From JBKEBQ01 sp047973225 (lineage in GTDB: Bacteria > Bacillota_I > Bacilli_A > Erysipelotrichales > Erysipelotrichaceae), in contig JBKEBQ010000035.1 in assembly GCA_047973225.1 (NCBI GenBank), positions 1-64,000 of the forward strand: a stretch of DNA of 64,000 nt, read 5' to 3'. Shown here piece after piece: positions 25,333-35,440 of this stretch. Below the pieces are notes generated by a model that saw only the letters and a program-made list of their open reading frames with translations, was not told the DNA's origin and made no database searches. Numbering within the stretch: position 1 is the first letter of the stretch; every line of letters starts with the position of its first letter. A program made the translations under genes and the position numbers.

Positions 25333-27966
25333 CTAATCGATTCCGTTTAGTTTTAATAACTTCATGATTTCGACAATTGGGATTGGTAATAAAATTAATC
25401 CAATCACAACTTCCCAATGTTCTAAATCTAATGGAACTAAATTGAAGACATCTTGTAATGCAGGAACAAATAATACAGCAAGCATCATAATTGCATTCAC
25501 AACAGTAGCAATAATTAACCACTTGTTTTTCATAAATGATGTAAAAACGCTTTTTCTTGATGAATGAATATTATATGCATGAATCAATTGAGAGAAAGCC
25601 AATACACAAAAGGCCATTGTTTGTCCTTGTGAAATATCAATTGGCTCTCCATGTGACAAGAAAGTGATTTGGTTTGAACCCAAATAGTAAGCAAAGAGTG
25701 TCAATCCTCCAACCATAATCCCTTGATAAAAAATGCGCCACATCATTGACTTCGTGATTAAGCTATTGCTTCTATCCGGTTGTCGTTTCATGATTCCCTC
25801 TTCTTCGGGATCAATACCTAGCGCTAGAGCTGGGAAGGAATCCGTAACTAAGTTTACCCATAAAATATGAATGGCCAATAAAGGCGTTCCATGGTCTAGT
25901 AACGTTGCAATTAATAATGTCAATAATTCACCAATGTTACACGACAATAAATACTGAACCGCTTTTTTTATGTTGTCTTTGATACGACGTCCTTCACCAA
26001 CTGCGCTAACAATCGTAGCAAAGTTATCGTCGGTAAGAATCATATCCGCAGCACCTTTTGCAACCTCTGTTCCAACAACCCCCATAGCGGCACCAATATC
26101 TGCCTTTTTAAGGGCAGGAGCATCATTTACGCCATCACCTGTCATCGCAACAATTTCACCATGTTTTTTCCACGCATCAATAATACGCATTTTATCTTCT
26201 GGCGAAACCCGAGCATATACGCCAATATTTTTTACTTCATTAAATAAATCATCATCACTCATCGTGTCTAAATCTTTACCTGTAACAACGTGAAGTTTTT
26301 CATCTAACATGCCAATTTCACGCGCAATCGCAGCAGCTGTTGCAGCGTGATCACCTGTAATCATAACCGTACGAATACCTGATTTCTTACAAGTAGCAAT
26401 TGCCTCAATAACTTCAGGACGAGGGGGATCAATCATTCCAATTAAACCTATGAAGGTTAAGTCTGCCTCAGCAGAAGCATCCCCATTTGCATAGTTTTTC
26501 TTTATTGTTTTCTTTGCAATGGCTAAAACCCGCAGTGCTTTTTTCGCCATTTCCTCATTTGCTTCTTGAATACGAACTTTATGTTTGTCATTTAATACGA
26601 TGGCCTTTCCATCGACACCATAGTGCGTCGAAACCGCTAAAATTTCATCCACACCACCCTTACAAAAGACAACCAATTCACCATCGATTTCATTGATAGT
26701 TGTCATCCGTTTTCGTCCAGAATCAAAAGGAACCTCATTGACACGCTTATTTGTATCTAGTTCTTTTTGAGTATCAATGCCGATTTTAGAAGCCCATTCG
26801 GATAATGCAGTTTCAGTTGGATCACCTACCCATACACCATCAATTAGACGAGCATCATTACATAATAAACTAGCCAAAGCAATATCGTTTGCTTTATCTT
26901 CGTTTTGATCATTCCAATATTCAACAACGGTCATTTTGTTTTGGGTAAGGGTTCCCGTTTTATCACTACAGATTACCGTAGCACCACCTAAGGTTTCAAC
27001 TGATGGAAGGTTACGAATAATGGCGTGTTTTTTTACAAGACGCTGCACACCCATGGCTAATACAACGGTTGATACTGCAGGGAGTCCTTCAGGAATTACT
27101 GCAACCGCCAATGAAACAGCAGTTAAAAACATTTCTACAGGATCATTGTTGTAAAGTAGTCCAGCCATAAAAACAATCACACAAGCAATGATGGATAATA
27201 CTCCTAATTGTTTACCAAGGGTGTTCAATTGTTGTTGAAGTGGGGTTTGTGTTTCACCAGCAGATTTTAATAATGAAGCGATCTTACCAACCTCGCTGTG
27301 CATACCTACCTCAACTACAACACCACTTCCACGACCATACGTAATGGTTCCAGAGGAATATACCATATTTACACGATCTCCAAGAACTGCATCCTCTTTT
27401 ACAATCGCTTCGGCGTGCTTTTCAACAGGAACAGACTCTCCCGTTAAAGATGCTTCTTGGACCTTCAAAGAACTACTTGCTAATAAACGGATATCGGCAG
27501 GTACAAGGTCACCTGCTTCCATGACAACAATATCCCCAACAACAATATCTGTAGAGGGAATAATTTGTTCGTTTCCATTACGGATTACTTTTGCATTGGG
27601 ACTCGACATTTCTTGAAGTGCTTTTAAAGCATTTTCAGCACGTCCTTCTTGCACGACCCCAACAATTGCATTTAGCACAACTATTGTTAAAATAACAAGA
27701 GCATCTTCCAAGTGTCCAGGTTCTCTTTTAAGGACCATCGGTGCAAAATAACTTAATCCAGCGGCAACAATTAATACAATAATCATGACATCTTTAAATT
27801 GATCAATAAACATTGAAAATAAAGAGCGTTTTTTTCCTTCATCAAGTTTATTGATACCATTTTTTTCTCTAGAAGCAAGAACTTCTTGTTCGCTTAATCC
27901 ACTTTGTTGATTACATTCACTCTGAACTTCTTCTAGAGTTTTTGTAAACCATTTTTTTGATTCCAT
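25333..27966 (-). CDS. Cation-transporting P-type ATPase (Ca2+ type, P2)
   Basis: 877 residues. Phosphorylated Asp in CSDKTGTLTQNKMTV, dephosphorylation motif SLTGESVPVEK, hinge MTGDGVNDAPALKKADIGAAMG, and the helix-4 motif AVAVIPEGLPAVSTVVLA with the PEGL of Ca2+ pumps. The N-terminus (cation ATPase N domain) and the C-terminal six-helix block are complete. The late helix sequence HILWVNLVTDSFPALALG matches SERCA/PMR1-like pumps. Export of Ca2+ is most likely; Mn2+ is an alternative. A clear promoter lies 160 bases upstream and a terminator follows. Confidence 0.94.
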   Translation of the reverse strand: MESKKWFTKTLEEVQSECNQQSGLSEQEVLASREKNGINKLDEGKKRSLFSMFIDQFKDVMIIVLIVAAGLSYFAPMVLKREPGHLEDALVILTIVVLNAIVGVVQEGRAENALKALQEMSSPNAKVIRNGNEQIIPSTDIVVGDIVVMEAGDLVPADIRLLASSSLKVQEASLTGESVPVEKHAEAIVKEDAVLGDRVNMVYSSGTITYGRGSGVVVEVGMHSEVGKIASLLKSAGETQTPLQQQLNTLGKQLGVLSIIACVIVFMAGLLYNNDPVEMFLTAVSLAVAVIPEGLPAVSTVVLAMGVQRLVKKHAIIRNLPSVETLGGATVICSDKTGTLTQNKMTVVEYWNDQNEDKANDIALASLLCNDARLIDGVWVGDPTETALSEWASKIGIDTQKELDTNKRVNEVPFDSGRKRMTTINEIDGELVVFCKGGVDEILAVSTHYGVDGKAIVLNDKHKVRIQEANEEMAKKALRVLAIAKKTIKKNYANGDASAEADLTFIGLIGMIDPPRPEVIEAIATCKKSGIRTVMITGDHAATAAAIAREIGMLDEKLHVVTGKDLDTMSDDDLFNEVKNIGVYARVSPEDKMRIIDAWKKHGEIVAMTGDGVNDAPALKKADIGAAMGVVGTEVAKGAADMILTDDNFATIVSAVGEGRRIKDNIKKAVQYLLSCNIGELLTLLIATLLDHGTPLLAIHILWVNLVTDSFPALALGIDPEEEGIMKRQPDRSNSLITKSMMWRIFYQGIMVGGLTLFAYYLGSNQITFLSHGEPIDISQGQTMAFCVLAFSQLIHAYNIHSSRKSVFTSFMKNKWLIIATVVNAIMMLAVLFVPALQDVFNLVPLDLEHWEVVIGLILLPIPIVEIMKLLKLNGID

Positions 27967-28127
27967 ATCTAAACTCCTTCCATTTTTTTATAAAAATATT
28001 ACTGCTGAGAAACTAAAAGATGTTAGCAAATACAAACACAGATTGGTTTCATTTGTTAACACCTATGAAGTTTTTTTAAGTTTTTTGCTTACTTATTTGT
28101 TTATCAACATATATTTTCATCATGAAT

Positions 28128-28155
28128 ATCATAACAAATACCGTTTAAAAGTCAA
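28128..28155 (-). promoter_or_regulatory. Promoter of the P-type ATPase gene
   Basis: On the minus strand TTGACT (28155-28150), 16-base spacer, TATGAT (28133-28128). This leaves a leader of roughly 155 bases before the ATG; no riboswitch fold was recognised in it. Confidence 0.6.
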
Positions 28156-28284
28156 TATAAATTGAGGCTACTTCAAATGCCTGCAACTCGCAAAAATAAG
28201 TTTACATATGACTAAAAATAAAGTTCACATGAATATGTTACAAGCCAATCGCTAAGCCAGACAGAATGCATATCATATGAACAC

Positions 28285-28676
28285 GACTTATATTTTCGCA
28301 CTTGAATTGAACACACTTCTATTTTACACACAATTGCTTTATCTAAAGGATTACATAATGGTGATAATGTTTCATCTATCCCTCAAAAAACTTATGAACT
28401 TTAAGAAATTAAAGCTTGTGATTCTTACGCTGTTCAATACAAAATTGATAATTCGTTATCTTCAAAAGGTAGACTACCTAAGATTGATTGGACAATTAAG
28501 CAATACATACGCTCCTGAAGTTATTGAGAACATAATTAAAAATAATAATTTTAATACAACTGTTTCAACTAGAACTATATATAACTTGAGTTATACTAGT
28601 GATTTACATTTGGATAGTGATGTCTTGCCCTATACAAATAAGCGCAGAGCTCACCAATACCAGAATGTATGCGCGT
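28285..28676 (+). pseudogene. Degenerate IS30-like transposase remnant
   Basis: Read across frames, the plus strand gives an IS30-type N-terminal half. One frame has ACDSYAVQYKIDNSLSSKGR then LPKIDWTIKQYIRS up to a stop at about 28515. The next frame continues YAPEVIENIIKNNN, VSTRTIYNL and LPYTNKRR. The order (PEVI, then TxSTRTIY, then LP..KRR) is that of IS30 transposases before the catalytic core. There is an in-frame stop after KTYEL and no DDE core: the sequence ends against rsmI. Confidence 0.5.
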
Positions 28677-28678
28677 AT

Positions 28679-29530
28679 TTAATTCAATCCGTGATATTCT
28701 TTATAAATATCATTTCGTGAAAGACCATACTCTTTGGCAACCCTTTTGATTGCTTCCTTCGTCGATAGGCCATTTTGTGTGTGCACTTTAATTTGCTTCT
28801 CAATGATTGAGAAAGCGATTGCTGCTTTTTCTTTTTGGCTTGCTTCTACAACTACCACCATTTCCCCTTTCAATTCATCAACAACACTAAGCACTTCTTC
28901 GATATTTCCTCGAAGAAATTCTTCATATGTTTTCGTTAATTCACGAGCTAAACAAACACGACGATTTCCCATAATCTCTAACATTTTTTGCAAGGTTTTT
29001 CGAATCCGATGTGGCGCTTCATAAAAAATAATCGTATGTGGATAATCTTTTAACTCTTGTAAGATTTTTATGCGTTGTGATTCGTTTCCTTCGATAAATC
29101 CATAAAACAAAAACGGCTGTGGACAAATCCCACTGGCTACAATCGCATTAAGGGCTGCATTGCTTCCTGAAATTGGTACTACATTATATGCATGCTCAAT
29201 CACCTGTTCTACCAGCTTTTGACCTGGATCAGACAACAAGGGATATCCTGCATCACTTACCAACGCAATATTTTTACCTTCTGCTAATAATTTCAAAATG
29301 CCTTTACTACTCTCATTTTCATTATGCACATGATGACTGATGAGATGGGTATGTATATGAAACGCTTGCAATAATTTTTTTGTATTTCTTGTATCTTCAG
29401 CAGCAATGATATCCACTTCTTTTAAAGTCGCAATTGCACGTGGAGTTAATTCTTGTAGATTACCAATCGGCGTTGCTACAATATAGAGTGTAGCTGCCTT
29501 GTTGTGAAAACTTTTTTGACGCTTAATCAT
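28679..29530 (-). CDS. rsmI: 16S rRNA C1402 2'-O-methyltransferase RsmI
   Basis: 283 residues. Methylates the ribose of C1402 in the decoding centre. Tetrapyrrole-methylase fold with the SAM-site pattern LYIVATPIGNLQELTPRA, the EDTRNTKKLL motif and SDAGYPLLSDPG, then FYEAPHRIRKTL. The C-terminal helix-turn-helix-like tail (LSTKEAIKRVAKEYGLSRND) is complete. It overlaps ricT by eight bases and closes the tmk-holB-ricT-rsmI operon. Confidence 0.96.
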   Translation of the reverse strand: MIKRQKSFHNKAATLYIVATPIGNLQELTPRAIATLKEVDIIAAEDTRNTKKLLQAFHIHTHLISHHVHNENESSKGILKLLAEGKNIALVSDAGYPLLSDPGQKLVEQVIEHAYNVVPISGSNAALNAIVASGICPQPFLFYGFIEGNESQRIKILQELKDYPHTIIFYEAPHRIRKTLQKMLEIMGNRRVCLARELTKTYEEFLRGNIEEVLSVVDELKGEMVVVVEASQKEKAAIAFSIIEKQIKVHTQNGLSTKEAIKRVAKEYGLSRNDIYKEYHGLN

Positions 29531-30347
29531 AATTCAAATCTGGCCAAATATCGCGAAATTCAACAAATTGAGTATCTTCTTTATTTTCAATCTTTGCTTG
29601 TTGTAACATCAAATTAAAACTAGTCACACGATATTTTTTTCCTTTATACTCAATCCGTGTATGAATTTTAGGCAAGCCTTTCTTCATTTTTTTATACAAT
29701 TCATCTTCAAACTTTAAGCAACATTTTAGTTTTCCACACTGTCCCGATAATTTTTGAATGTTCAATGCCAACATTTGATTTTTTGCCATATTGATGGATA
29801 TCATATCAAAATCATTCATATACCGACTACAACATGTTTCTTGTCCACATTGGCCAATCCCCCCCACCATCTTTGCTTTGTTTCTTGGACCTATTTGACG
29901 CAATTCAATGCGGCAATGAAAAATATTGGCAAGACTTTTCAATAATTCTCTAAAATCAACACGTGCTTCCGAAACATAAACAAATGTGATTTTACTTTGG
30001 TCCAGTGTATAATTGGCTTCAATAAGGTTCATATCCAATCCAATTTCCGCAATTTCTTGTGCACATATCTGCATCGCTTCTTTTGCTTTTACAAGGTTAT
30101 TTTCATAACTCTTTATATCTTTTGCACTTGCCCTTCTAAGACATGGCTTTAGTTCATACGTTCCTTGAAAATGTTCGATAGCTATGGCTGTTTCACTAAT
30201 TGTCGCCAATTCAATCCCTTTACTGGTTTCAACAACGACATAATCGCCAATCGCATAATCGCCACTTTGACTTTTGAATGTATACTTTCTCCCACCATCA
30301 TTAAAGTGGACACTTACAACATGTGTAAACTTATTTTCTTTATCCAT
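29523..30347 (-). CDS. ricT: PSP1 protein RicT (YaaT)
   Basis: 274 residues. Partner of RicA and RicF in the Bacillus complex that stimulates RNase Y processing; also implicated in phosphorelay control. The PSP1 C-terminal domain shows GPRNKAKMVGGIGQCGQETC and the paired cysteines GQCGKLKCCLKFE, which in Bacillus help hold an iron-sulfur cluster. The gene overlaps both holB and rsmI by eight bases, the same synteny as Bacillus yaaT. Confidence 0.93.
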   Translation of the reverse strand: MDKENKFTHVVSVHFNDGGRKYTFKSQSGDYAIGDYVVVETSKGIELATISETAIAIEHFQGTYELKPCLRRASAKDIKSYENNLVKAKEAMQICAQEIAEIGLDMNLIEANYTLDQSKITFVYVSEARVDFRELLKSLANIFHCRIELRQIGPRNKAKMVGGIGQCGQETCCSRYMNDFDMISINMAKNQMLALNIQKLSGQCGKLKCCLKFEDELYKKMKKGLPKIHTRIEYKGKKYRVTSFNLMLQQAKIENKEDTQFVEFRDIWPDLNYD

Positions 30348-31311
30348 AAACTCGCTCCATTTCTACTATAAACTCATCTACCAATAAATTCATATTCACT
30401 GATTTGATATTTTTATCTTGTATCTCATTACTCACTTTTTTCATCACCAAGGCCTGTTCTTTTGTCAAAGCTTTGATACTTTTATTGTAATTACTATCTT
30501 CTACTTCTTTTTCTAACAAAGTATCATTTGCTAAAATATCCAGCATATCTAAGAAATACGCAAATACAACACGATTGTTTCTTTTTCCTTTTGTAATACC
30601 TTCATTTTGCAGAAAAATACTAGCTTTTCGATCCTTATGAATCAACATTGCAACATACTCCTTAAACATATACGCAGCATGTTGATATTCATCACTCTCC
30701 TGCATCTCTATAGCCTGTTCTTTACTACTTGTCTTGTAGCTTAGCATATCGGCATCAAAAGCATCTAGAAATGCTGCTAACTGCAACCTATATGCTTCGC
30801 GGTTTTGTTTATGAAAATGAAGGATTTGACACCTTGATTTAATTGTATCAAGTACCAATTCAATTTGGTCAACAATAAAAATAGCAATCGTTTCATTTTG
30901 TGGTTCTTCCAAAAATGTAAGAATACTGTTCATGGCACTACTCGTTGCATTTTCTGCATGATCTATAATATATATTTTTTTTCCATATCCTTCTTGATTG
31001 GTTTTTACAAATTCCTTTTTCAACGAAAGAATGTTTTCCTTTTTTATCGATGCTTCATTTCCATCTAAATATAGCATATCAGCATAATTTTCTGCGAGCA
31101 CACGCCGACAAGCATCACATGTTTCACAGGCAAATCCATTCTTTGTATGTTGACACACTAGACTTTGTGCCATTAAAAAAGCGCATTCTTTTTTTGGTGC
31201 CGTTTTGTCACCAACAAACATATAGGCGTGCGCAAGCCGACTATGAACAAGCGCATTTTGAAGGATTGTATATACTTGTGTTTGTTGGTTTTGTAGTTTA
31301 TCTACAAACAT
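30340..31311 (-). CDS. holB: DNA polymerase III delta-prime subunit
   Basis: 323 residues. Part of the clamp loader. The N-terminal AAA+ domain lacks a functional P-loop (GDKTAPKKEC in its place), as expected for delta-prime, and keeps the zinc-binding cysteines (ACETCDACRRV). NATSSAMNSILTFLEEPQNE and IKSRCQILHF are the sensor and arginine-finger regions. It overlaps tmk by 14 bases. Confidence 0.93.
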   Translation of the reverse strand: MFVDKLQNQQTQVYTILQNALVHSRLAHAYMFVGDKTAPKKECAFLMAQSLVCQHTKNGFACETCDACRRVLAENYADMLYLDGNEASIKKENILSLKKEFVKTNQEGYGKKIYIIDHAENATSSAMNSILTFLEEPQNETIAIFIVDQIELVLDTIKSRCQILHFHKQNREAYRLQLAAFLDAFDADMLSYKTSSKEQAIEMQESDEYQHAAYMFKEYVAMLIHKDRKASIFLQNEGITKGKRNNRVVFAYFLDMLDILANDTLLEKEVEDSNYNKSIKALTKEQALVMKKVSNEIQDKNIKSVNMNLLVDEFIVEMERVYG

Positions 31312-31939
31312 ATGAACCTACCTCTTGTAATGTTCGTTTCCATATTTCTTGGTAAACTGCTTCTTCATTTTGGTTAGCATCAATAACAACAATTCGTTCT
31401 TTAAACTTTTTTGCCACTGCATCATAGCCCATGGCTACGCGTTGATGAAATTCCATATTTTCTTTATCCAAACGATTCATATCTTCTTTCCTTGATGCAA
31501 CCCTTTGCATACCAACCTCTACGGAAGCACGAAGTAAGAAGGTCTTATTTGGCATGCACTGCGCAATCGCAAATTCATTAATCTTATAAATCTGCTCAAA
31601 TCCCAATCCTCTGGCGATCCCTTGATAAGCCAAAGAGGAATCAAGAAAACGATCACATATCACAATGTTTCCTTGTTTTAGTGCAGGGATTACTTTTTCG
31701 ATTAAATGTTGTCGTCTTGCTGCTGCATATAGTAATGCTTCACAGCGTGCATCCATCTTTGTATTTTTAGTATCTAAAATCACTTCGCGGATTTGTTCGG
31801 CAATATCAATGCCACCCGGTTCCCGCGTATATATACACTTATATCCGGCTTGCAAAAGTTCTTGATATAAACGTTTTGATGCTGTTGTTTTACCACACCC
31901 TTCATTGCCTTCAAATGTAATAAATATTCCTTTCTTCAT
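31298..31939 (-). CDS. tmk: Thymidylate kinase
   Basis: 213 residues. Phosphorylates dTMP to dTDP. P-loop FEGNEGCGKTTASKRL at the N-terminus, DRFLDSSLAYQG (dTMP site) in the middle, TREPGG after strand 2. First gene of the tmk-holB-ricT-rsmI operon; a GAGGT-type site precedes the ATG. Confidence 0.97.
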   Translation of the reverse strand: MKKGIFITFEGNEGCGKTTASKRLYQELLQAGYKCIYTREPGGIDIAEQIREVILDTKNTKMDARCEALLYAAARRQHLIEKVIPALKQGNIVICDRFLDSSLAYQGIARGLGFEQIYKINEFAIAQCMPNKTFLLRASVEVGMQRVASRKEDMNRLDKENMEFHQRVAMGYDAVAKKFKERIVVIDANQNEEAVYQEIWKRTLQEVGSYVCR

Positions 31940-32897
31940 GGTAACCTCTCATTCTAGACTCATTATAACACTTTCTAAGCGATGCGTTAAAAGTTTTCAC
32001 AAGCGATATAGTGTGAAATTTTAGTAGGTAATAAAAAAGAGGTCCTGTTATAATAGTTTTTAAACAAATAAATTCATCTTTGATTTCAACATAAGCATAT
32101 CTATTCTACACTTGGCTATGCATCTTCAGTTGAATATAGGTTGATGCATTCTTCTTAAAAATTGTCTACAAACGTGTTGACAGTCCAACTGTAAAGTTGC
32201 GGTTGATAAGTTTCCTATTCTTCAAGAACTATTAAAAAAGTGAAACAAATACGGACTACCACAATGAATGCATGTACGTCACCCAAGATAGATGAAGAGC
32301 TAAAACAAAAAGGAAACGCAAAAAATTCAATCGCTATCGCAGCCTCATAAGATTATGAACTTTGTGATAAACAATATTATGTTTTAAAGAAATTTAACTG
32401 GTTCCTTTTTCTAAGTATTAAAAAAAATAAGATGTTAGATGACAATAACGAAAAAAATGGAATCGAAAGTTAAAGCAATACTGTAATTACCACACCTTAA
32501 TGAGCCTCATGACAGAACAACAACCACACTTAGAAACAACAAGAAACTGCTACTATTTATTTTCCACACTTTATAAAACATGCAATTATGAAAATGGAAA
32601 AAAATTAAAAAAACTAAATATTAAGTTTGATCCTTATTAAACAAAAAATGAGGATATACACTTCTGCATGTCCTCATCAAACCTCTTTTGGACCTCATTT
32701 TTCCCTTGTTATTTTATATCTACTTCTATTACGAATCTCTTGATTTTTTAGGCGCCTTTTTTAGAGAGCGTGTCCTCGCTATTTGAAGCAGTGCCTTATA
32801 CTTTCGTAAATGATGATGTTTTGTGTTAAAACACTGATTTACTCACCGACACCCAATTTTAAAGAACCGCAAATATCCATTCGTGATTACTGGTAAG
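31940..32897. other. 958-bp gene-poor stretch with decayed coding scraps
   Basis: No intact gene. On the minus strand near 32283-32160 a zinc-ribbon-like scrap can be read, CIHCGSPYL ... CQHVCRQFLR, interrupted by a stop; this pattern is common at the N-terminus of transposases (ISL3, IS1595 types). On the plus strand around 32265-32350 a short scrap reads PKIDEELKQKGNAKNSIAIA before a stop. Both look like old mobile-element debris. The segment between about 32690 and 32890 shows nothing. Confidence 0.35.
32645..32677 (-). terminator. Terminator-like hairpin
   Basis: ATGAGGA (32648-32654) pairs with TCCTCAT (32671-32677); on the minus strand the stem ends in a T run. It lies 220 bases beyond the small secreted-protein gene and could end that transcript. 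Confidence 0.5.
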
Positions 32898-33326
32898 TTA
32901 ATCCTCTATTATAGGAGTATTTAACAATCTCTCTTTTACCTCGGCGACTGTTTCTGCGTTCAGATTAGTATCAACATCATAATCAATAGTAATTCCATCT
33001 GGGGCAATGACGCTAGCATCTACAACACCTAGTAAAGCTGTGTGTGCATATATAAATCCACCACGTGGAAGTTCCAATATTTTTTGATCAGCATCTAATC
33101 CTGCAAAATACATATCCAGGTATTCTTGTGTATACATATCATAACCTTTTTCAGGATTGTTCTTTTTATCTTTAGTTTTTGAATCAAAAACTTCATTATC
33201 TTTCGCTACATCACTGGTTTCTTTTGCATCAACTGTTAGTGAACTAGCCATCCCAAAATAAATTAAAAATGCAAATGTTCCAACTATACATGAAACAAGT
33301 CCTGTTTTAAGAATTTTTAAGCACAT
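32898..33326 (-). CDS. Small secreted or anchored protein, unknown
   Basis: 142 residues. An N-terminal hydrophobic segment (LVSCIVGTFAFLIYFGMASS) is a signal peptide or membrane anchor, followed by a charged linker (SKTKDKKNNPEKG) and a domain with the segment YMYTQEYLDMYFAGLD-like acidic helices. No family recognised. The ATG lacks a good ribosome site, and an in-frame stop lies a few codons upstream, so expression is uncertain. Confidence 0.5.
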   Translation of the reverse strand: MCLKILKTGLVSCIVGTFAFLIYFGMASSLTVDAKETSDVAKDNEVFDSKTKDKKNNPEKGYDMYTQEYLDMYFAGLDADQKILELPRGGFIYAHTALLGVVDASVIAPDGITIDYDVDTNLNAETVAEVKERLLNTPIIED

Positions 33327-33697
33327 AGAAATCTTGTATGATTAAGTCGTACACAATAGGTACGAAAATCATACTTCTCCTTTCATTTATATTGTACAGA
33401 TATATATTGTCAAATACCTGCTTTACTTGGGAACTGCAACACTTCAGTTGAGAAGTGGTTAAGGTACATTAAGTAAAGTGTTGTATTGTGAAACCAGAAG
33501 AAATGATCAAAAACCTATCTGTAGAAAACCCACGAACACATTTCTAAGGGTAGTGATATTTCACCCTATTCCCAAAAACAAATCAAGCATATTTCTTTAC
33601 ATATGCATAACTTTCCACGAAAATCTATAGGGTTATATCTTCATTACACTATTATTGACTCTTGTGGTAAACCAATTATCATCACACATGCTTGTTT
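33327..33697. other. Intergenic, no firm feature
   Basis: The plus strand is open for about 58 codons from near 33545 in one frame (contains FPRKSIGLYLHYTIIDSCGK) but has no start or ribosome site and runs into the opposite-strand trpZ. It may be a gene scrap or chance. Confidence 0.3.
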
Positions 33698-34507
33698 TTA
33701 TTCCATTAACATCATTTTATCCGTTAATTTTTGTCCACGTTTATGATTATATACTTGCATGATGTCTTCCACACGCATTTGCTTTTTTTCTTCGCCAAGC
33801 TCCATCAAAATCTTCCCTTCGCTCATCACAATCATTCGATTGCCATACGCCAATGCCTGTTCGATATTATGTGTAATCATCATCGTTGTGATCTTTTTTT
33901 CTTTGACAATTTTATCCGTAATTTCCATGACTTTATTCGCCGTTTTAGGATCCAATGCGGCCGTATGCTCATCTAATAATAACAATGTTGGGGTATGAAT
34001 CGTAGCCATCATCAACGTTAGCGCTTGTCGTTGTCCTCCTGACAATAAGCCAACCTTGCTATGTAAGCGATCTTCTAAACCCAATTCCAATTGTGCTAGT
34101 TTTGCTTTGAAGAATTTTTTTTCTTGATTTGTAAGACCGATTTTGAAAAAGCGATGATACCATCTTCCTTCCTTATTTCCACGACAAAAAGCGAGTTTTA
34201 AATTTTCCTCAATTGTCATATCAGGAGCACTCCCTTTTAATGGGTCTTGAAATAAACGCCCAATTTTTTTCGATCGTTTATACTCTTTATCATATTGAAT
34301 TTCTTTATGATTTAATACAATACGCCCTTCATCACATTCATATGCTCCACTAATACAGTTTAATAACGTACTTTTACCCGCCCCATTACTACCAATAACC
34401 GTAACAAAATCTCCTCCCTTAAGCTGTAGGGACACATCATCTAGTGCTTTTTTTTCATTTGCACTTGCTTTATAAAAGGTAATAGAAAGATTTTGAATAT
34501 CTAACAT
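33698..34507 (-). CDS. trpZ: ABC importer ATPase, TrpZ-like
   Basis: 269 residues. Walker A GSNGAGKST, signature LSGGQRQA, Walker B LLLLDEHTAALDP and switch His in MITHN are intact. The start at 34507 (MLDIQNLSI) has AGGAG upstream and overlaps the permease stop; a frame running 35 codons further upstream lies inside the permease gene and is rejected. Last gene of the T-box-controlled operon. The specificity (Trp) comes from the UGG specifier of the leader, not from the ATPase. Confidence 0.85.
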   Translation of the reverse strand: MLDIQNLSITFYKASANEKKALDDVSLQLKGGDFVTVIGSNGAGKSTLLNCISGAYECDEGRIVLNHKEIQYDKEYKRSKKIGRLFQDPLKGSAPDMTIEENLKLAFCRGNKEGRWYHRFFKIGLTNQEKKFFKAKLAQLELGLEDRLHSKVGLLSGGQRQALTLMMATIHTPTLLLLDEHTAALDPKTANKVMEITDKIVKEKKITTMMITHNIEQALAYGNRMIVMSEGKILMELGEEKKQMRVEDIMQVYNHKRGQKLTDKMMLME

Positions 34508-35427
34508 GATGTATTTCTCCTTTGTGTGCGTTGTTGTTTTTTCTTCACATATTGTTTCATCGTTGGAATGGATATCAAAATGGCAACAAGTGCAGCACTC
34601 AACAATTTCCAATCGCTTGCTTCCATTCCCAATGATAGCGCAAAAGCCAACAGCAAGCGATATAAAACTGCTCCTAATATAAGCGATACAAAACTATGCA
34701 AGATACTTCTTTTACCAAATATACTTTCGCCAACAATAATACTAGTGAGCCCTACAACCATCATCCCAATACCTTGAGAAATATCGTAAAACATTTGATG
34801 TTGTGTATAAATGCCAGCACTTAGTGCGACAAAAGCATTTGCCAAGGTCAAACCCAACATTTTCATTGCATCTGTATTAATAGAAGAAGCTCGCACCATT
34901 GCTTCATTATTTCCCGTGGCGCGAATTGCCAATCCTATTTGCGTTTTGAAAAATATATATAATAACACTCCCAACAATACAACAATCATAAACAACAATA
35001 TCACTTTATGATACTGAGTCACAAAACCTCTTGGAAGATTAAAATGAGTCAAAAGCTTAGAAAAAGATGTAAATATTGTGTCTTTTCCATATAGTGAAAG
35101 ATTTGGTGTTTTCCCAATTTTGAGATTTATGGAATATAATCCCGTCATGGTTATAATCCCCGCTAAAATATATTGTACTTTCATTTTTGTATGCAAAAAG
35201 CCCGTAAACAGACCTGCGAAAGCGCCTGCTAGCATCGCTAACACAAGTCCTAAAAATGAATGATTTTGTAGGGCAAGACTAGCACTAACGACACCCCCAA
35301 GGGTGAAACTGCCATCCACTGTTAAATCAGGAAAATTTAAAATCTTAAATGTAATATAAATTCCATAGGACATAATCGCAAAAATAAGTCCCAGCTCGAT
35401 TGCCCCTAAAATTGTATCGATACTCAT
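34501..35427 (-). CDS. trpY: ABC importer permease, TrpY-like
   Basis: 308 residues with about eight to nine membrane helices, of the BPD_transp_2 (LivH/RbsC-like) type: FPDLTVDGSFTLGGVVSASL at the start and AIRATGNNEAMVRASSINTD in the cytoplasmic loop. The start at 35427 follows AAAGGGG; an upstream ATG at 35502 lies inside the binding-protein gene without a site. The family is annotated as putative tryptophan/tyrosine importers in many Bacillota. Confidence 0.85.
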   Translation of the reverse strand: MSIDTILGAIELGLIFAIMSYGIYITFKILNFPDLTVDGSFTLGGVVSASLALQNHSFLGLVLAMLAGAFAGLFTGFLHTKMKVQYILAGIITMTGLYSINLKIGKTPNLSLYGKDTIFTSFSKLLTHFNLPRGFVTQYHKVILLFMIVVLLGVLLYIFFKTQIGLAIRATGNNEAMVRASSINTDAMKMLGLTLANAFVALSAGIYTQHQMFYDISQGIGMMVVGLTSIIVGESIFGKRSILHSFVSLILGAVLYRLLLAFALSLGMEASDWKLLSAALVAILISIPTMKQYVKKKQQRTQRRNTSC

Positions 35428-35440
35428 ACAAACCCCTTTT

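Noticed and set aside
28277..28720. 147-codon plus-strand frame as an intact gene
   Set aside because: The transposase-like pattern switches frames inside it; the N-terminal part of the frame is not protein-like and the end overlaps rsmI.
32160..32283. Zinc-ribbon-like transposase N-terminus
   Set aside because: Readable only through a stop codon and only over about 45 residues; mentioned as a scrap, not called as a gene.
33545..33720. 58-codon open plus-strand frame
   Set aside because: No start or ribosome site, and it runs into the 3' end of trpZ on the other strand.
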